From: Paratinospora sagittata
Taxonomy: Eukaryota > Streptophyta > Magnoliopsida > Ranunculales > Menispermaceae
Reading direction: 5' to 3'
DNA length: 64,000 nt
NCBI GenBank assembly: GCA_035771175.1
Contig: CM069604.1
Location: 17,981,115 to 18,045,114, forward strand
The position numbers and the translations under genes were made by a program. The first letter of the stretch is position 1. Each line of letters opens with the position of its first letter. The notes below the pieces were generated by a model that saw only the letters and a program-made list of their open reading frames with translations, had not been told where the DNA came from and ran no database searches. Below are positions 12,101 through 22,609 of this stretch, piece after piece.

Positions 12101-13210
12101 TTACTTCCCTTTCAAATAACATTTCACATAACCGAAATCAGATGAGTCAAGAAGATCGTCATCATCAAAGGGTTCAGTTTTTACCTCAGTGTTTGCCATG
12201 GGACAAATTATTGCCTTTTCATTCTCGGAACCGGATTCATCATCACTTGAGCTTGAGTCATCCCACGTGGCTTTGAGTACCATTTTGTCCTTCTTTTTTG
12301 AGTTGAAAATTTTTTTCTTCTTATTGGGACGATCACTCTTGATACGTCCTGGTTTGTTACAACCAAAACATATAAATTCACTAGGCTTGGCTCCAAACTT
12401 CTTTCCTTTGTAGAATTTTTGGTTTAAGTCAGCCTTTCCCTTTATCCTAATGAGACAGTTAAGTTTTCTAGAAAACATTGCAACATCATCATCAGTGCCT
12501 TCACTTTTTGATGAGCTTTCTGAATCGATGTTTGCATTAAGTGCAATGTTTTTCTTCCTCTTATCGTCTATTTTAAGTGGGGTTGTGTTGTTCTTGAACT
12601 TTAGCTTATGAACCATCAAGGAACCACATCAAATGTGTATTCAGCCAAGTTCTTGGCTTCTTTTATAGTTGTAGCCTTAGGTTCCCATATTTTGGGCAAA
12701 CCTCTCAAAAACTTCCTAATGATCTCTTCTTGATCATAGGCCTTTCCCAATGTTTTCATCTCATTGATGTTCCTAGTAAACCTTGCTATTGCCTCAAAAA
12801 TAGTTTTAGTTTCTTCCATCCTATAAGTCTCATATGTCTCCAATAACATTTGGAGTTTGGCCTTTTTGACTTGCAAGGTTCCCTCATGGGTCACTTCAAG
12901 TCTTTCCCATATCTCTTTTGTTGTTTCACAAGCACTAACTCTATTGAACTCGTCACTAGACAAGCTACAAAAGAGAATGTTCACAGCTTGATTATTTAGG
13001 AGCTCTCTTTTCTTTTCTTTTACACTCCACTCATTTATATCCTTACAGACAATTACACCTTCTATAGTTTTAGTGGGTTTTGGACAACCATTTGTCACAA
13101 CATCCCACATCTCTAAGTCTTGGGTTTTAAGGTAAAACCTCATCCTAGTCTTCCAATGAAGGTAGTTATCACCCTTGAAGAGTGGTAGTCTGTTAATGGA
13201 TTAACCCTTT
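12101..13210 (-). pseudogene. Element B gag (UBN2) with destroyed zinc knuckle
   Basis: The frame begins upstream of 13143 (FKGDNYLHWKTRM-type Gag N-terminus) and runs through a complete UBN2 region (ETTKEIWERL, FLRGLPKIWEPK). A frame change near 12616 leads to an acidic region with a CCHC-like knuckle at 12330-12371. The knuckle reads C-x2-C-x4-R-x4-R: both the His and the final Cys are now Arg, so nucleic-acid binding by this knuckle should be lost. The downstream part is Asp/Ser-rich. Confidence 0.75.
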
Positions 13211-13284
13211 TCCGAAAGTGTTATCTTTAGAAGTTGATCCTGCTATTGATATTAAAGATTATTACATACTTTGATGGTTAACCT

Positions 13285-13298
13285 GCTATGATACCACT
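13285..13298 (-). other. Primer binding site of element B
   Basis: GCTATGATACCACT reads on the minus strand as AGTGGTATCATAGC, a one-base variant of the initiator-Met tRNA binding site, placed directly against the LTR start. Confidence 0.75.
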
Positions 13299-14767
13299 TG
13301 TTGGCCTAGATAAAGTTCAAGAGGGGGATGAATTGGATTCTTTGTAGGTTCTTAAAACCTTTCAAATAATAAAAATAATGCAGGCAATGAAAATAAAAAG
13401 TGCAAGAAAAAGAAAGCTCTCAACATTTTAGTGTTGTTCGGCTCTTAAAGCCTACCTCGGCGACTTGATCTCCCCGATCAAGATTTTCCAACCCAACACT
13501 ACAAGATCCTACTTCAAGGGTGAGAATCAAAACCGGTTACACACTCACTTCACAAGTGTGAGCAACCTTTATACAATCACCGTTCTCTACAAGAAAACTT
13601 CCTAATGACTAACAAGCAACTTTAAAAAAATATATATTTGAAATTGAGGATTTTCCTTACCAGAAAACCTCAGAGATACTTACAATCAAAACTAGACCTT
13701 ACTCAAGAATGCTCAAAAAAAAATCTTTGGATGATTGAGAAACTGAAGATTAAGCACGTTCAATCCAAAGTTTTGTTCTCAAAAACAAGTTTTTTAACTT
13801 TAGAAAACACTTGAACACTTGGAAAAATCCCACTAACTTGCAAATAGTTCATAGGTTGTGTGTTATGAACAACACAATTAAGGTTTTATATGAAACAAAG
13901 CTTGGGCACAAATTAGGGTTTCAATCTCCAAGAAGACTTCTAATTTGATTTTGAAATTTGAATGCAATGTTCGGATTCTTTCACTAAAAGGATTGGGGCA
14001 AAAATTATTGTGAGAATCTGTGCAAAAGTACATATATTCAAAGAAGAAAGTATGTACGAAGTGTCATTTTCGTTGCCAAGAAATGACAGTTCTTCCTGAC
14101 ACACACAGCAACGCACTGCAACAGTGAAGAGCGCACTAGTGCTGGAAGAAAACCACTCAGCTGCTTAGAAAGCCGCGCATTGCTCCAGAGGGGAGCGTGC
14201 TGGTCTAATCCAAACCAGAGACTAGACAATTTCTGGGTTCACAGCAACGTGCTGCTCCATAGGGGAGCACGCTGGTAACAGTGGCAGGCCATTAAGTGAC
14301 CTTACAGTGCAATGAGTGAGCTGCCAGCTTGAGGAGTGTGCTAGTTTGACTCTTGACACTAAAATGTGTTTTTTCCTTGAAAATTTTTTGTCCAAACTTG
14401 TTCAAATCGAATCAAACACTTTGAAAAATAAATTGGAGATTTGAAAACACTTGAAACCTTTTCCAATGAAGATAGAAACATGATTGAAATCAACTTTGAA
14501 ATCATTTGAAGATCATGCTCATTTTGAAAACATATGAAATGCACAAAATCTAAGCAACTCTAAAGTAGGTCCTACAACCTAAGATCATCTAGACAAAATA
14601 AAATAAAAATTATATTCATTGTCTTGATCCTGAGAGTCTTCAAGCTTGAAACCTTTATATTGAATTGTGGTGATCTTTTAAGCTGAAACACTCAAGTAAA
14701 ACATTAGTACCAAAAGGGACTTATGTTGTTTGTAATCATCAAAATCGAAAGCCAATATGGGGGGTCA
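13299..14767 (-). repeat. Element B 5' LTR
   Basis: Starts TGTTGGCCTAG immediately beside the PBS. The outer end is set near 14767 (GGGGGGTCA) from comparison with related LTR ends (TGTAATCATCAAAAT phrase at about 14730). It contains GC-rich inverted-repeat words at 14100-14345, for example GCTCCATAGGGGAGC, in otherwise AT-rich sequence. Only this copy exists in the window, so the outer end is inferred. Confidence 0.6.
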
Positions 14768-14779
14768 TTGAATCGCCAC

Positions 14780-15240
14780 TTACTTGGAATGACATATGGT
14801 CTTTGTCATACTTCTTCTTCTTTAAAGCTCATAGTTAGCTCCACTTATAAAATCACTTCTACATCTTACTTAAAAGATCACGTAGTATTCATCATAGACA
14901 ATATTACTTAGAAGCTCACGATAGGTCTGCTCGCACCTCCACATGCTTACTTGGAAGCTAATATGGTCTTCACATTGCCCCTTTTTCCTTAGATTAATTT
15001 TATGGGTAGGTTTGGTCATAGAACCACTTCCACGTACTAATTGGATGGTCACGTGGTCTTCATCCAGTCCATTCGTTCTCGGAAGCTTGAGGGCAAGTAT
15101 GCTTGTAAAATCACCTTCACATGCTTACTTAGAAGGTCACGCAGTGTTTATCTTGCATGTTCTTCCTTAGAAACTAGCAGGCAAATCTGTTCATAGAATC
15201 ACCTCCATATACTTACTAGAAAGTTCACATAGTCTTCATT
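14780..15240 (+). repeat. Degenerate tandem repeat, about five and a half units of ~88 bp
   Basis: Units start near 14780, 14866, 14947, 15037, 15125 and 15213. Each opens with a variant of TTACTTGGAAG followed by GTCACGTAGTCTTCATC, and most close with a variant of AGAATCACCTCCACATGC. Spacing is 81-90 bp. The array lies directly outside the outer end of element B's LTR. No coding potential is convincing. Confidence 0.75.
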
Positions 15241-15555
15241 TCTATACTCCAATAAAATAAATTCATTAAACAAAAGGAGACTATTACAAGTCCCAAACAA
15301 ACTCAAAATCGGAAACATCGCACTCATATAGGGCCTGCATTTGGGAGAGAATGCAAGTGATAAATAAAACAATAGGAAACTCTTGTAGTGAATAATCATG
15401 GTTTACCTGGCGTAACTCAATAGTATAATTAAATTAGAGCGGTATGTAATTAGCTTAATTAAAAAAAGTTAATAACATGAACATAGATGGACTTTGTTGA
15501 AATTGTTAAATTCGATGATTTTTTCCTCATTTCTTTCCCCGTCTCTATTCAATCT
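15241..15555. other. Spacer without recognisable feature
   Basis: AT-rich sequence between the 88 bp array and the putative split exon. Near its right end, a pyrimidine tract ending TTCAATCTCAG (about 15548-15558) could act as a 3' splice site. Confidence 0.4.
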
Positions 15556-15586
15556 CAGGGTACCTCCATTTTTGTCTCATTGGATT

Positions 15587-16138
15587 TGTTGGAAAAATCG
15601 ATGGTTGTAAAGAAATAAATTCTACAATTCCAGGACAATTTCCCAAACTAAAAACAACAAAATAACACCAAAGATTTTAGCGTGGAAAACCCTCTAAAAA
15701 GGAGGTAAAAAACCACGGGACCCGTAGGCCGCTTAAAGAAACTTCCACTATAATAAAATAGGATTACAAACTTCACCCTTCGGTGGATCTCTCACAAAAA
15801 ATACAATATCTATGTATCTTCAATTTGTGGATAAAACTTCACAAATTGGCTCACACTTTTTCTTCTCAAAGAAACTCTCTTTGAGGCTCTCTGGATCTCT
15901 CCTATTAGATCTCTCCGAATCGAATATGTTCGAATGAATTTTCAAGTTGAAAGTATGGCTCTATTTATAGAGCTCAAACAGGGGCTTTTTTGTAATTGTT
16001 TTGGACAGCCCACGTGACCCATGCAGCATTCCCATGCAGCCGTCGTATGTTGAAATTTCAGCCACCAGCCGCCCATGTTTCTTCAGCCGCCCCACATGAA
16101 ACTTGCTAGCTGCCCCACGAGGAAGAGGTGGACCAACA
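15587..16138 (-). repeat. Element C 3' LTR
   Basis: 552 bp, starting TGTTGGAAAAATC and ending ACCAACA. The minus-strand TATA region is CTCTATAAATAGAG, at about 15959-15972. It carries two CAGCCGCCC words 18 bp apart near 16065-16090, one of which is deleted in the other LTR. Confidence 0.95.
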
Positions 16139-16160
16139 AATCTCCCCCTCCACCTCATGT
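16139..16160 (-). other. Polypurine tract of element C
   Basis: AATCTCCCCCTCCACCTCA next to the 3' LTR is, on the minus strand, a purine run (GAGGTGGAGGGGGAGATT). This is the usual primer for plus-strand DNA synthesis. Confidence 0.8.
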
Positions 16161-18320
16161 GGAACGGGGCTCCTCCACACCTGCAATCTCTCTACAGATA
16201 GCAAGCTTTTCTCTGGTCAGGGACTTTGTCATCATATCTGCCCCGTTGTCATTAGTGTGGATCTTTTCAACTTGCAGCAGTTTATTTTCCAGCACATCAC
16301 GAATCCAATGATACCTCACGTCGATGTGCTTGGACCTTGAGTGGAAGGTTGAGTTCTTACTGAGGTGAATTGCACTCTGACTGTCGCAATAAAGGACATA
16401 ATTTTCTTGGTTCTGATGCAATTCTTGTAGGAACTTTTTCATCCACAGTATCTCCTTACAACCTTCAATGATTGCAATGTACTCTGCTTCTGTGGTACTT
16501 AAAGCAATACACTTCTGTAATCGTGATTGCCATGAGACAGCTCCCCCTGCAAATGTTATTAGGTACCCGGATATCGATTTTCTCGTATCCACATCTCCAG
16601 CCATATCTGAATCTGTAAATCCTTCTAATACAGATTTATCATTACCAAAACATAAATAATGACTGGAAGTACCTCTAAGATACCTGAGTATCCATTTGAC
16701 TGCTGTCCAATGTTCCTTTCCAGGATTTGATAGAAATCTGCTCACAACACCAACAGCATGAGCAATGTCTGGTCTGGTGCATACCATAGCATACATTAGA
16801 CTGCCAACCACCGATGCATAAGGCACCTTGCTTATCTCTGATTTCTCCCCCTCGCTTGTAGGACACTGGCTCGTATTAAGCTTGAAGTGGCTTGCCAGTG
16901 GAGAACTAACAGGTTTAGCTTTGCTCATGTTGAACCGCTCTAAAACTTTCTCAATATACTTCTCTTGTGATAGCCAAAGTCTCTTGTTCTTCCTGTCACG
17001 AACAATCTTCATGCCAAGGATTTGCTTTGCGGGTCCTAAGTCTTTCATTGCAAAAGACTTGCTCAACTCTTTCTTCAACTTGTTAATCTTGCCGATATCT
17101 TGGCCTACAATTAACATATCATCAACATAAAGCAAAAGAATAATAAAATCATCATCAGAGAATTTCTTGATGATGACGCAGTGATCAGCTATCGTTCGGC
17201 TGTACTCCATTTGCTCCATGAACGAGTCGAACTTTTTATACCACTGCCTCGGTGCCTGTTTCAAACCGTACAGACTCTTTTTTAGCCTGCATACCAGCTT
17301 CTCTTTTCGTTTGAGTTGGAAACCTTCCGGCTGTTCCATATAGATTTTCTCGTCAAGATCACCGTGTAAGAATGATGTTTTTACATCAAGTTGTTCAACC
17401 TCTAGATTAAGACTCGCTGCCAAGCCAAGAACAACTCGGATTGAAGACATTTTTACCACCGGTGAGAAGATTTCATCGAAGTCAACGCCTTTCTTCTGTC
17501 CGAATCCTTTCACAACCAATCTTGCTTTGTATCGAGGTTGCGAGCTACCTTCTTCGCTTTTGATCCTGTACACCCACTTGTTCTTGAGGGCTTTCTTTCC
17601 CTGCGGTAATTTCACCAAGTCAAATGTGTGGTTCTCATGCAGAGATTTCATTTCTTCCTGCATGGCTTTCATCCACTCAGTCTTATGCTGGTCAGTGATA
17701 GCTTCGGTATAGCTCTCCGGTTCTCCCCCGTCAGTGAGCATCACATAGTCGCTAGGAGAATATCTTTGACTTGGTTGTCTCTCTCTGGTGGATCTCCTTA
17801 GTTGTGCTTCTGGTTGGACTTGTTCAGGAACTTGTTCTGGTTCTGAACTTTGAGCTGGTGGAACATCATCCTCAGTATCTGGTGCGGCTTCCTTGTCATC
17901 TGAATTTGTTGATGGAGAGACTGGTTCCAGATTAACTGGAAGTTCTTCTGATTGTGGCTTCTCAGGTTTCTGAAAATCCTCGATCGTCTGATCTTCAAGA
18001 AACACCACGTCTCTGCTTCTGACAATCTTTTTATTGACAGGATCCCATAATCTATAGCTGAATTCTTCATGGGAATATCCCACAAAGATACACTGCTTTG
18101 CTTTTCCATCCAGCTTGGACCTTTCGTCTTTAGGGATGTAAACAAATGCTCTGCAGCTGAATACTTTCAAGTGTTTGTAAGAAACGCCTTTCCCCGTCCA
18201 AGCCTTTTCTGGTACGTCGTAGTTCAGTGGAACTGATGGAGAAAGGTTGATTAAATCGACCGCTGTCCTCATTGCCTCCCCCAATAGGAGTTTGACAGTT
18301 TTGCATTTGAGAGCATACAT
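16155..18320 (-). pseudogene. Element C reverse transcriptase-RNase H frame (721 codons, uninterrupted)
   Basis: This frame is shifted by one base relative to the Gag-integrase frame but is otherwise intact to its stop at 16155. It starts in the integrase C-terminal part (VFSCRAFVYIPKDE, IFVGYSHEE) and continues through a Pro/Glu/Ser linker. The copia reverse transcriptase shows KARLVVKGFGQ, QLDVKTSFLHG and the catalytic YVDD in LLLYVDDMLIVG. RNase H has TDSDMAGD, STTEAEYIA, YCDSQSAIHLSKN and HIDVRYHWIRD. It copies element RNA into DNA in the cytoplasmic particle. It is listed as a pseudogene only because its link to Gag is broken upstream. Confidence 0.95.
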
Positions 18321-20146
18321 CTGACTCTTTCACAAATGGTTATGTTCATCCTCTCTGCGACACCGTTGTGTTGAGGTGTCTTTGGTACCGATTTTTCCAG
18401 CCTGATGCCGAAACTTCTGTAGTACTCCTCGAATGATCCACGATACTCACCGCCATTGTCTGATCGTACACACTTCAAACGTCTGCCAGTTTCTCTCTCA
18501 ACTTTTACATGAAATTGCTTGAAAACTTCCTGCACTTGATCTTTAGTTTTCAAAGCAAAGGCCCACACTTTTCTAGAGTGATCATCAATAAAAGTCACAA
18601 AATAATGAGCACCTCCTAATGTCTTACAACTCATTGTACATACATCTCTGTGTATTAAATCTAGAATATTTGCCTTTCTAGATGGTGGGGAACTACGAAA
18701 TGCAATTCTATGTTGTTTACCCATAATACAATCAACACAAGTACGTAAAGATGTACCTGTCATTCCTGGCAAGTGCTCCTTCTTGGAAAGAATTCTGAGA
18801 TCCTTTTCACTCATGTGGCCAAGCCGCTTATGCCATAACTCGGTGGGAACTTCTTTTCTCATGGTATTTACTTCTTCTTTACACAGCTTGGCTTCTGTGA
18901 TGTAGAGTGATGTATCTTTCTTGCCTTTGGCTACTACTAAGTTTCCTTTAGTGAGCTTCCATTTTCCTTCACCAAAGTTATTATTGTAGCCATCATCATC
19001 AAGCATTCCGGTGGAGATCAAATTGAGGCGGATATCAGGAACATGCCTCACATCTTTCAAGAGTAACCTGCATCCAAGGTTAGTTTCTAAATAAATATTA
19101 CCAATGCCGATAATTTTGGATGCATTATCATTTCCCATCCTCACTCGTCCAAAATCACCTTGCGTGTAGGCTGAGAAGAAATCTCGTCGTGAGGTGACAT
19201 GGTAGGAAGCAGCTGAGTCAACTACCCATGTAGAGTCTTGACATGCAAGGTTGACATAATCAGCATCTCGAACAATGACAACTTCTTCAGTGAGAGTTGT
19301 GATGTCATTTGTTCGGGTTTCTGCTTCTTGATTTCTAGATCGTTCCACCTTTAACTTTCGACATTCTCGAATGAAGTGTCCGGGCTTGCCGCAGTGATGA
19401 CACTTCTTGTCATGTCACGATCTGGACTTAGAGCGTCCTCTTTGCTGACTTTGGTTATGAGGATTTCTGTTTTTACTCCTTCCGTGTCATTCTTGCTTGC
19501 CTTGTTTTTCCATGACAAGTGCTTCAGTTTCAGGAGTATATCCATCGTCTTTTCGTCGAGACTCTTCATTCAGCATTTTGTCTTTTACCATATCCATGGT
19601 AAGCTTGCCACCAGGAGCTGAGTTACTAACTGACACAACTAGAGTGTCCCAACTTTTTGGTAGAGAACTCAGCAACAACAACGCTTGTAGCTTGTCATCT
19701 ACGATCATCATTATAGAGTTGAGTTGATCTACAATGCCTTGGAACTCACTCATGTGTTCCGATACGCTGCTTCCATCTTTATACTTCAAATTGACTAATC
19801 GTCGTATCAGATTAGCTTTATTCTGTACAGTTGTCCTCACATACATTGTCTCCAACTTTTGCCAAAGAACATAAGCATCGTGTTCATTAGCAAAATTTTG
19901 AAAAATGCTCTTGTCGATCCATTGTCTAATTTGAGCAGCACACTTTCGGTTCAGCACGGCCCAGTCAGCGTCTGTGCTGGTTGTTTTTGGTGTCTTGTCA
20001 TCTGTCGAAGTTGTAATCACGGCTTCCTCCTTCGGCATTTCTTTAATGTATAAAAGATCTTCCATCTTCGGCTTCCAAATTGCATAATTAAATGCAGTCA
20101 ACCTGATCATATTGCCTGTGTTCATATTGTCTGTGCTCTCCTCCAT
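18269..20146 (-). pseudogene. Element C Gag-protease-integrase frame, two nonsense codons
   Basis: ATG at 20146 opens Gag (YAIWKPKMEDLL, a UBN2-type core, KSWDTLVVSVSNS). One continuous frame then carries an intact CCHC knuckle (19361-19402), protease (WVVDSAASYHVTS), GAG-pre-integrase (LWHKRLGHMSEKDL) and the integrase core with HRDVCT, SDNGGEY and TPQHNGVAERMN, so all three acidic residues are present. In-frame TGA codons occur at 19487-19489 and 19415-19417. Both sites fit a CGA-to-TGA change. The frame then ends because one base is missing from a C run on the plus strand at 18278-18282. The product would be a virus-like-particle polyprotein. As it stands it is non-functional. Confidence 0.9.
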
Positions 20147-20184
20147 TTGAGTCGTCAATCAACAGGTTTCGCGGAGCTTGACAC

Positions 20185-20397
20185 TTCTCCGGCGATGAAT
20201 AGTACTATGTAAATAGTACTCAATAAATAGTACCCCTTGTAAATAGTACTATATAAATAGTGCCCTTGTGAATAGTGGTCTGTGAATAGTACTCTATAAA
20301 TAGTACTACTATTCCAAATAGTGACTGCCGACAAAATAGTACCGTATACGTAAATAGTACTATATGTATAAACAGTACCTTCGCTGAAAACGACCCT
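20185..20397 (-). repeat. Untranslated leader of element C built of AGTACTATT repeats
   Basis: Between PBS and gag, the plus strand repeats AAATAGTACT and close variants about a dozen times over 210 bp (for example 20214, 20228, 20244, 20290, 20358). AGTACT is self-complementary, so the RNA leader could fold in many alternative ways. It does not encode protein. Confidence 0.75.
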
Positions 20398-20413
20398 CGT
20401 TCTGATACCACTT
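20398..20413 (-). other. Primer binding site of element C
   Basis: The plus strand reads TTCTGATACCACTT. The minus strand reads AAGTGGTATCAGAA, matching the initiator-Met tRNA 3' end, next to the 5' LTR. Confidence 0.85.
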
Positions 20414-20947
20414 TGTTGGAAAAATCGATGGTTGTAAATAAATAAATTCTACAATTCCAGGACAATTTCTCAAACTAAAAACAACAAAATAACACCAAAG
20501 ATTTTAGCGTGGAAAACCCTCTAAAAAGGAGGTAAAAAACTACGGGACCCATAGGCCGCTTAAAGAAACTTCCACTATAATAAAATGGGATTACAAACTT
20601 CACCCTTCGGTGGATCTCTCACAAAAAATACAATATCTATGTATCTTCAATTTGTGGATAAAACTTCACAAATTGGCTCACACTTTTTCTTCTCAAAGAA
20701 ACTCTCTTTGAGGCTCTCTGGATCTCTCCTATTAGATCTCTCCGAATCGAATATGTTCGAATGAATTTTCAAGTTGAAAGTATGGCTCTATTTATAGAGC
20801 TCAAACAAGGGCTTTTTTGTAATTGTTTTGGACAGCCCACGTGACCCATGCAGCATTCCCATGCAGCCGTCGTATGTTGAAATTTCAGCCGCCAGCCGCC
20901 CCACATGAAACTTGCTGGCTGCCCCACGAGGAAGAGGTGGACCAACA
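20414..20947 (-). repeat. Element C 5' LTR
   Basis: 534 bp, nearly identical to 15587-16138. The 18 bp length difference is explained by loss of one CAGCCGCCC repeat and its spacer. The TATA region is at about 20787-20800. The LTR is directly followed (on the minus strand) by the PBS. Confidence 0.95.
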
Positions 20948-21097
20948 GGATTGGATTGCAACAATAATCATTCATGTAAATTTTGGATGAATGAAGCTGT
21001 AGCTTTGGCTATATTTAAGGAGCAGGATATGATGATGGCCATTTTGAGGGCTTGTGATTGTAATCCACGGAACTACTTCCTTCCTTTTTTTAAAGTT

Positions 21098-22609
21098 TTG
21101 ATATTTTTGATATGTTCTTGCACAATCTAATTAAAGAGATGGTAACATGCTAAAGGATCACACATATTAGGTGTGTGTGTGTGTGTGTATGATGTTTTGT
21201 TTTTAGACTATTATATGGGCTTCACCTAAAGGATTTAACATTTTTACAGGAAGTGCTGTTTTAAAAGCTGAATGAGTTATTAGGTGTGTGTGTGTATGAT
21301 TTAGAACGTGGGGAACCAAGTTCTACGTTTGGCCTACATGTGTATATCCGTATGTGTAGAGTCTCGATCGAGCAGGTTGGTAGCAAAATTGATCTTTGTT
21401 TTTTTTTTAATGTCAAACATTAAGATATTGAACCCTTTCTTGTCGTTCGAATATGTATATTTTTTATTATCATTTAAAATCATATACTATCAACCGCATG
21501 CATGAAACTTAAAAAAGTAATTCGAACATCTTTAGGAACCGTGCTTGATCCGCTTAACAACTTGTAGAGTCTATCGCGTGCCAACGCATGCATGCAGACA
21601 ATTAACAGCAAGAAGCGAGCGAGACGCATGGAAGGTTCAACCATTGGTATTATAATAAAACTTACGTCATCAAATGGAATCACATAATTAATGGCTAATA
21701 GATGTAAAAAGATGACGCTTGTGGGTACCAGATTCGCAACATCAAGGATTGATCAATGATAATACATATATAAATAGGCTTAAATTAGGCAGCCAAAAGT
21801 AAATTTGATCCTATTACCGGTCACACACACTTACCTTAATACACCCATATTTTTATCTATCAACCTACCTATATATATATATATATATACAACTATTCAT
21901 CTTTAATGAATTAGAACAGCCTTGATCAAAAAATGAAATAAAATAGAAAAATTGTACTTCAAGAAAGTTGTCAACTTATACAAGAAAAAAAAAATACTTT
22001 TGCCACTGCCTCACCCTTAATGAATCAGGATTGGGTCTAATACCTTTCCAAGAATACAGCTCAATGATAGAGTAAATTATAGAACTAATTATTAACAATA
22101 TTGTATCTACTCCCAAAAAATACACAGGTATTAGACTTCTTTGCTATTTTAATCGTGGAACATTAATAATGCCGTTGAACTGCCTAAACGTATTCCACTG
22201 TTGGTGTGCCATATTCTGTTTTATACATCTAAATCATTTTATCATACAAACAAAAAAACACAAAAAAACAAAAAAAACAAACAAACAAACATATTTAAAT
22301 GATTGCGTTGGAAGAAAAAGAAGAAAACCAGAAGATATATCGTTTCCTTGTTCCTCTTAATCCCACCCAGGCACAACAATCTCAGCAATTTTACTATACA
22401 GAGACGTTTCCCATCCTCATTCCAATCCATAAGAAACCTTCCAAAAATAGGACAAAATGACAAAATTCCACATATCTACATACCAAAAATAACCCAAAAA
22501 AAATGAAGGCCCACTGAAAAAATCCAAGCCCTTGCAATTTCTAGTTCATCTCAAACGAGAGACAAGAAAAAAAATATATTTATATATAGATATTTTCAAA
22601 TTTATTTAC
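21098..22609. other. Spacer with simple repeats only
   Basis: AT-rich intergenic DNA downstream of the DUF632 gene. It holds a TG microsatellite (21171-21189), a second short one near 21281, and a TA run at about 21871-21889. I see no open frame with protein-like content. A minus-strand AATAAA at 22601-22606, just past the gene's stop codon, may be too close to serve as its polyadenylation signal. Confidence 0.5.

Larger units (their letters stand above)
10154..14767 (-). mobile_element. Element B: truncated copia element
   Basis: A minus-strand copia element keeps its 5' LTR (13299-14767), PBS (13285-13298), gag, protease relic and integrase. It stops at about 10154, where it meets a plus-oriented LTR. 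Reverse transcriptase, RNase H and the 3' LTR are absent. Several frames are broken (see components). It is closely related in architecture to Tork-type elements (coiled-coil after gag, second CCHC knuckle). Confidence 0.75.
15587..20947 (-). mobile_element. Element C: young TNT1-like Ty1/copia retrotransposon
   Basis: A complete 5361 bp element. LTRs at 15587-16138 and 20414-20947 differ by about seven substitutions plus one 18 bp indel, by my reading. PBS, polypurine tract and all coding domains are present in the order Gag-protease-integrase-RT-RNase H on the minus strand. A perfect 5 bp target duplication, GGATT, lies at 15582-15586 and 20948-20952. Coding defects are few: two TGA codons in the gag region and one single-base loss in a G run. 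Domain sequence closely follows the tobacco TNT1 polyprotein pattern. It is the youngest complete insertion here. Confidence 0.95.
15559..21097 (+). pseudogene. Putative host exon split by element C
   Basis: If element C (15587-20947) and one copy of the GGATT duplication are removed, 15559-15586 joins 20953-21097 to give an open frame of about 55 codons on the plus strand. The frame follows a good polypyrimidine-CAG acceptor. The predicted residues include CKFWMNEAVALAIFKEQDMM and RACDCNPRNYF, which look protein-like rather than random. I do not recognise the family. No neighbouring exons are evident, so this may be a gene fragment rather than a gene. Confidence 0.25.

Noticed and set aside
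16155..18320. 721-codon open frame as a host gene
   Set aside because: It is the RT-RNase H part of retrotransposon C, flanked by LTRs and target duplications.
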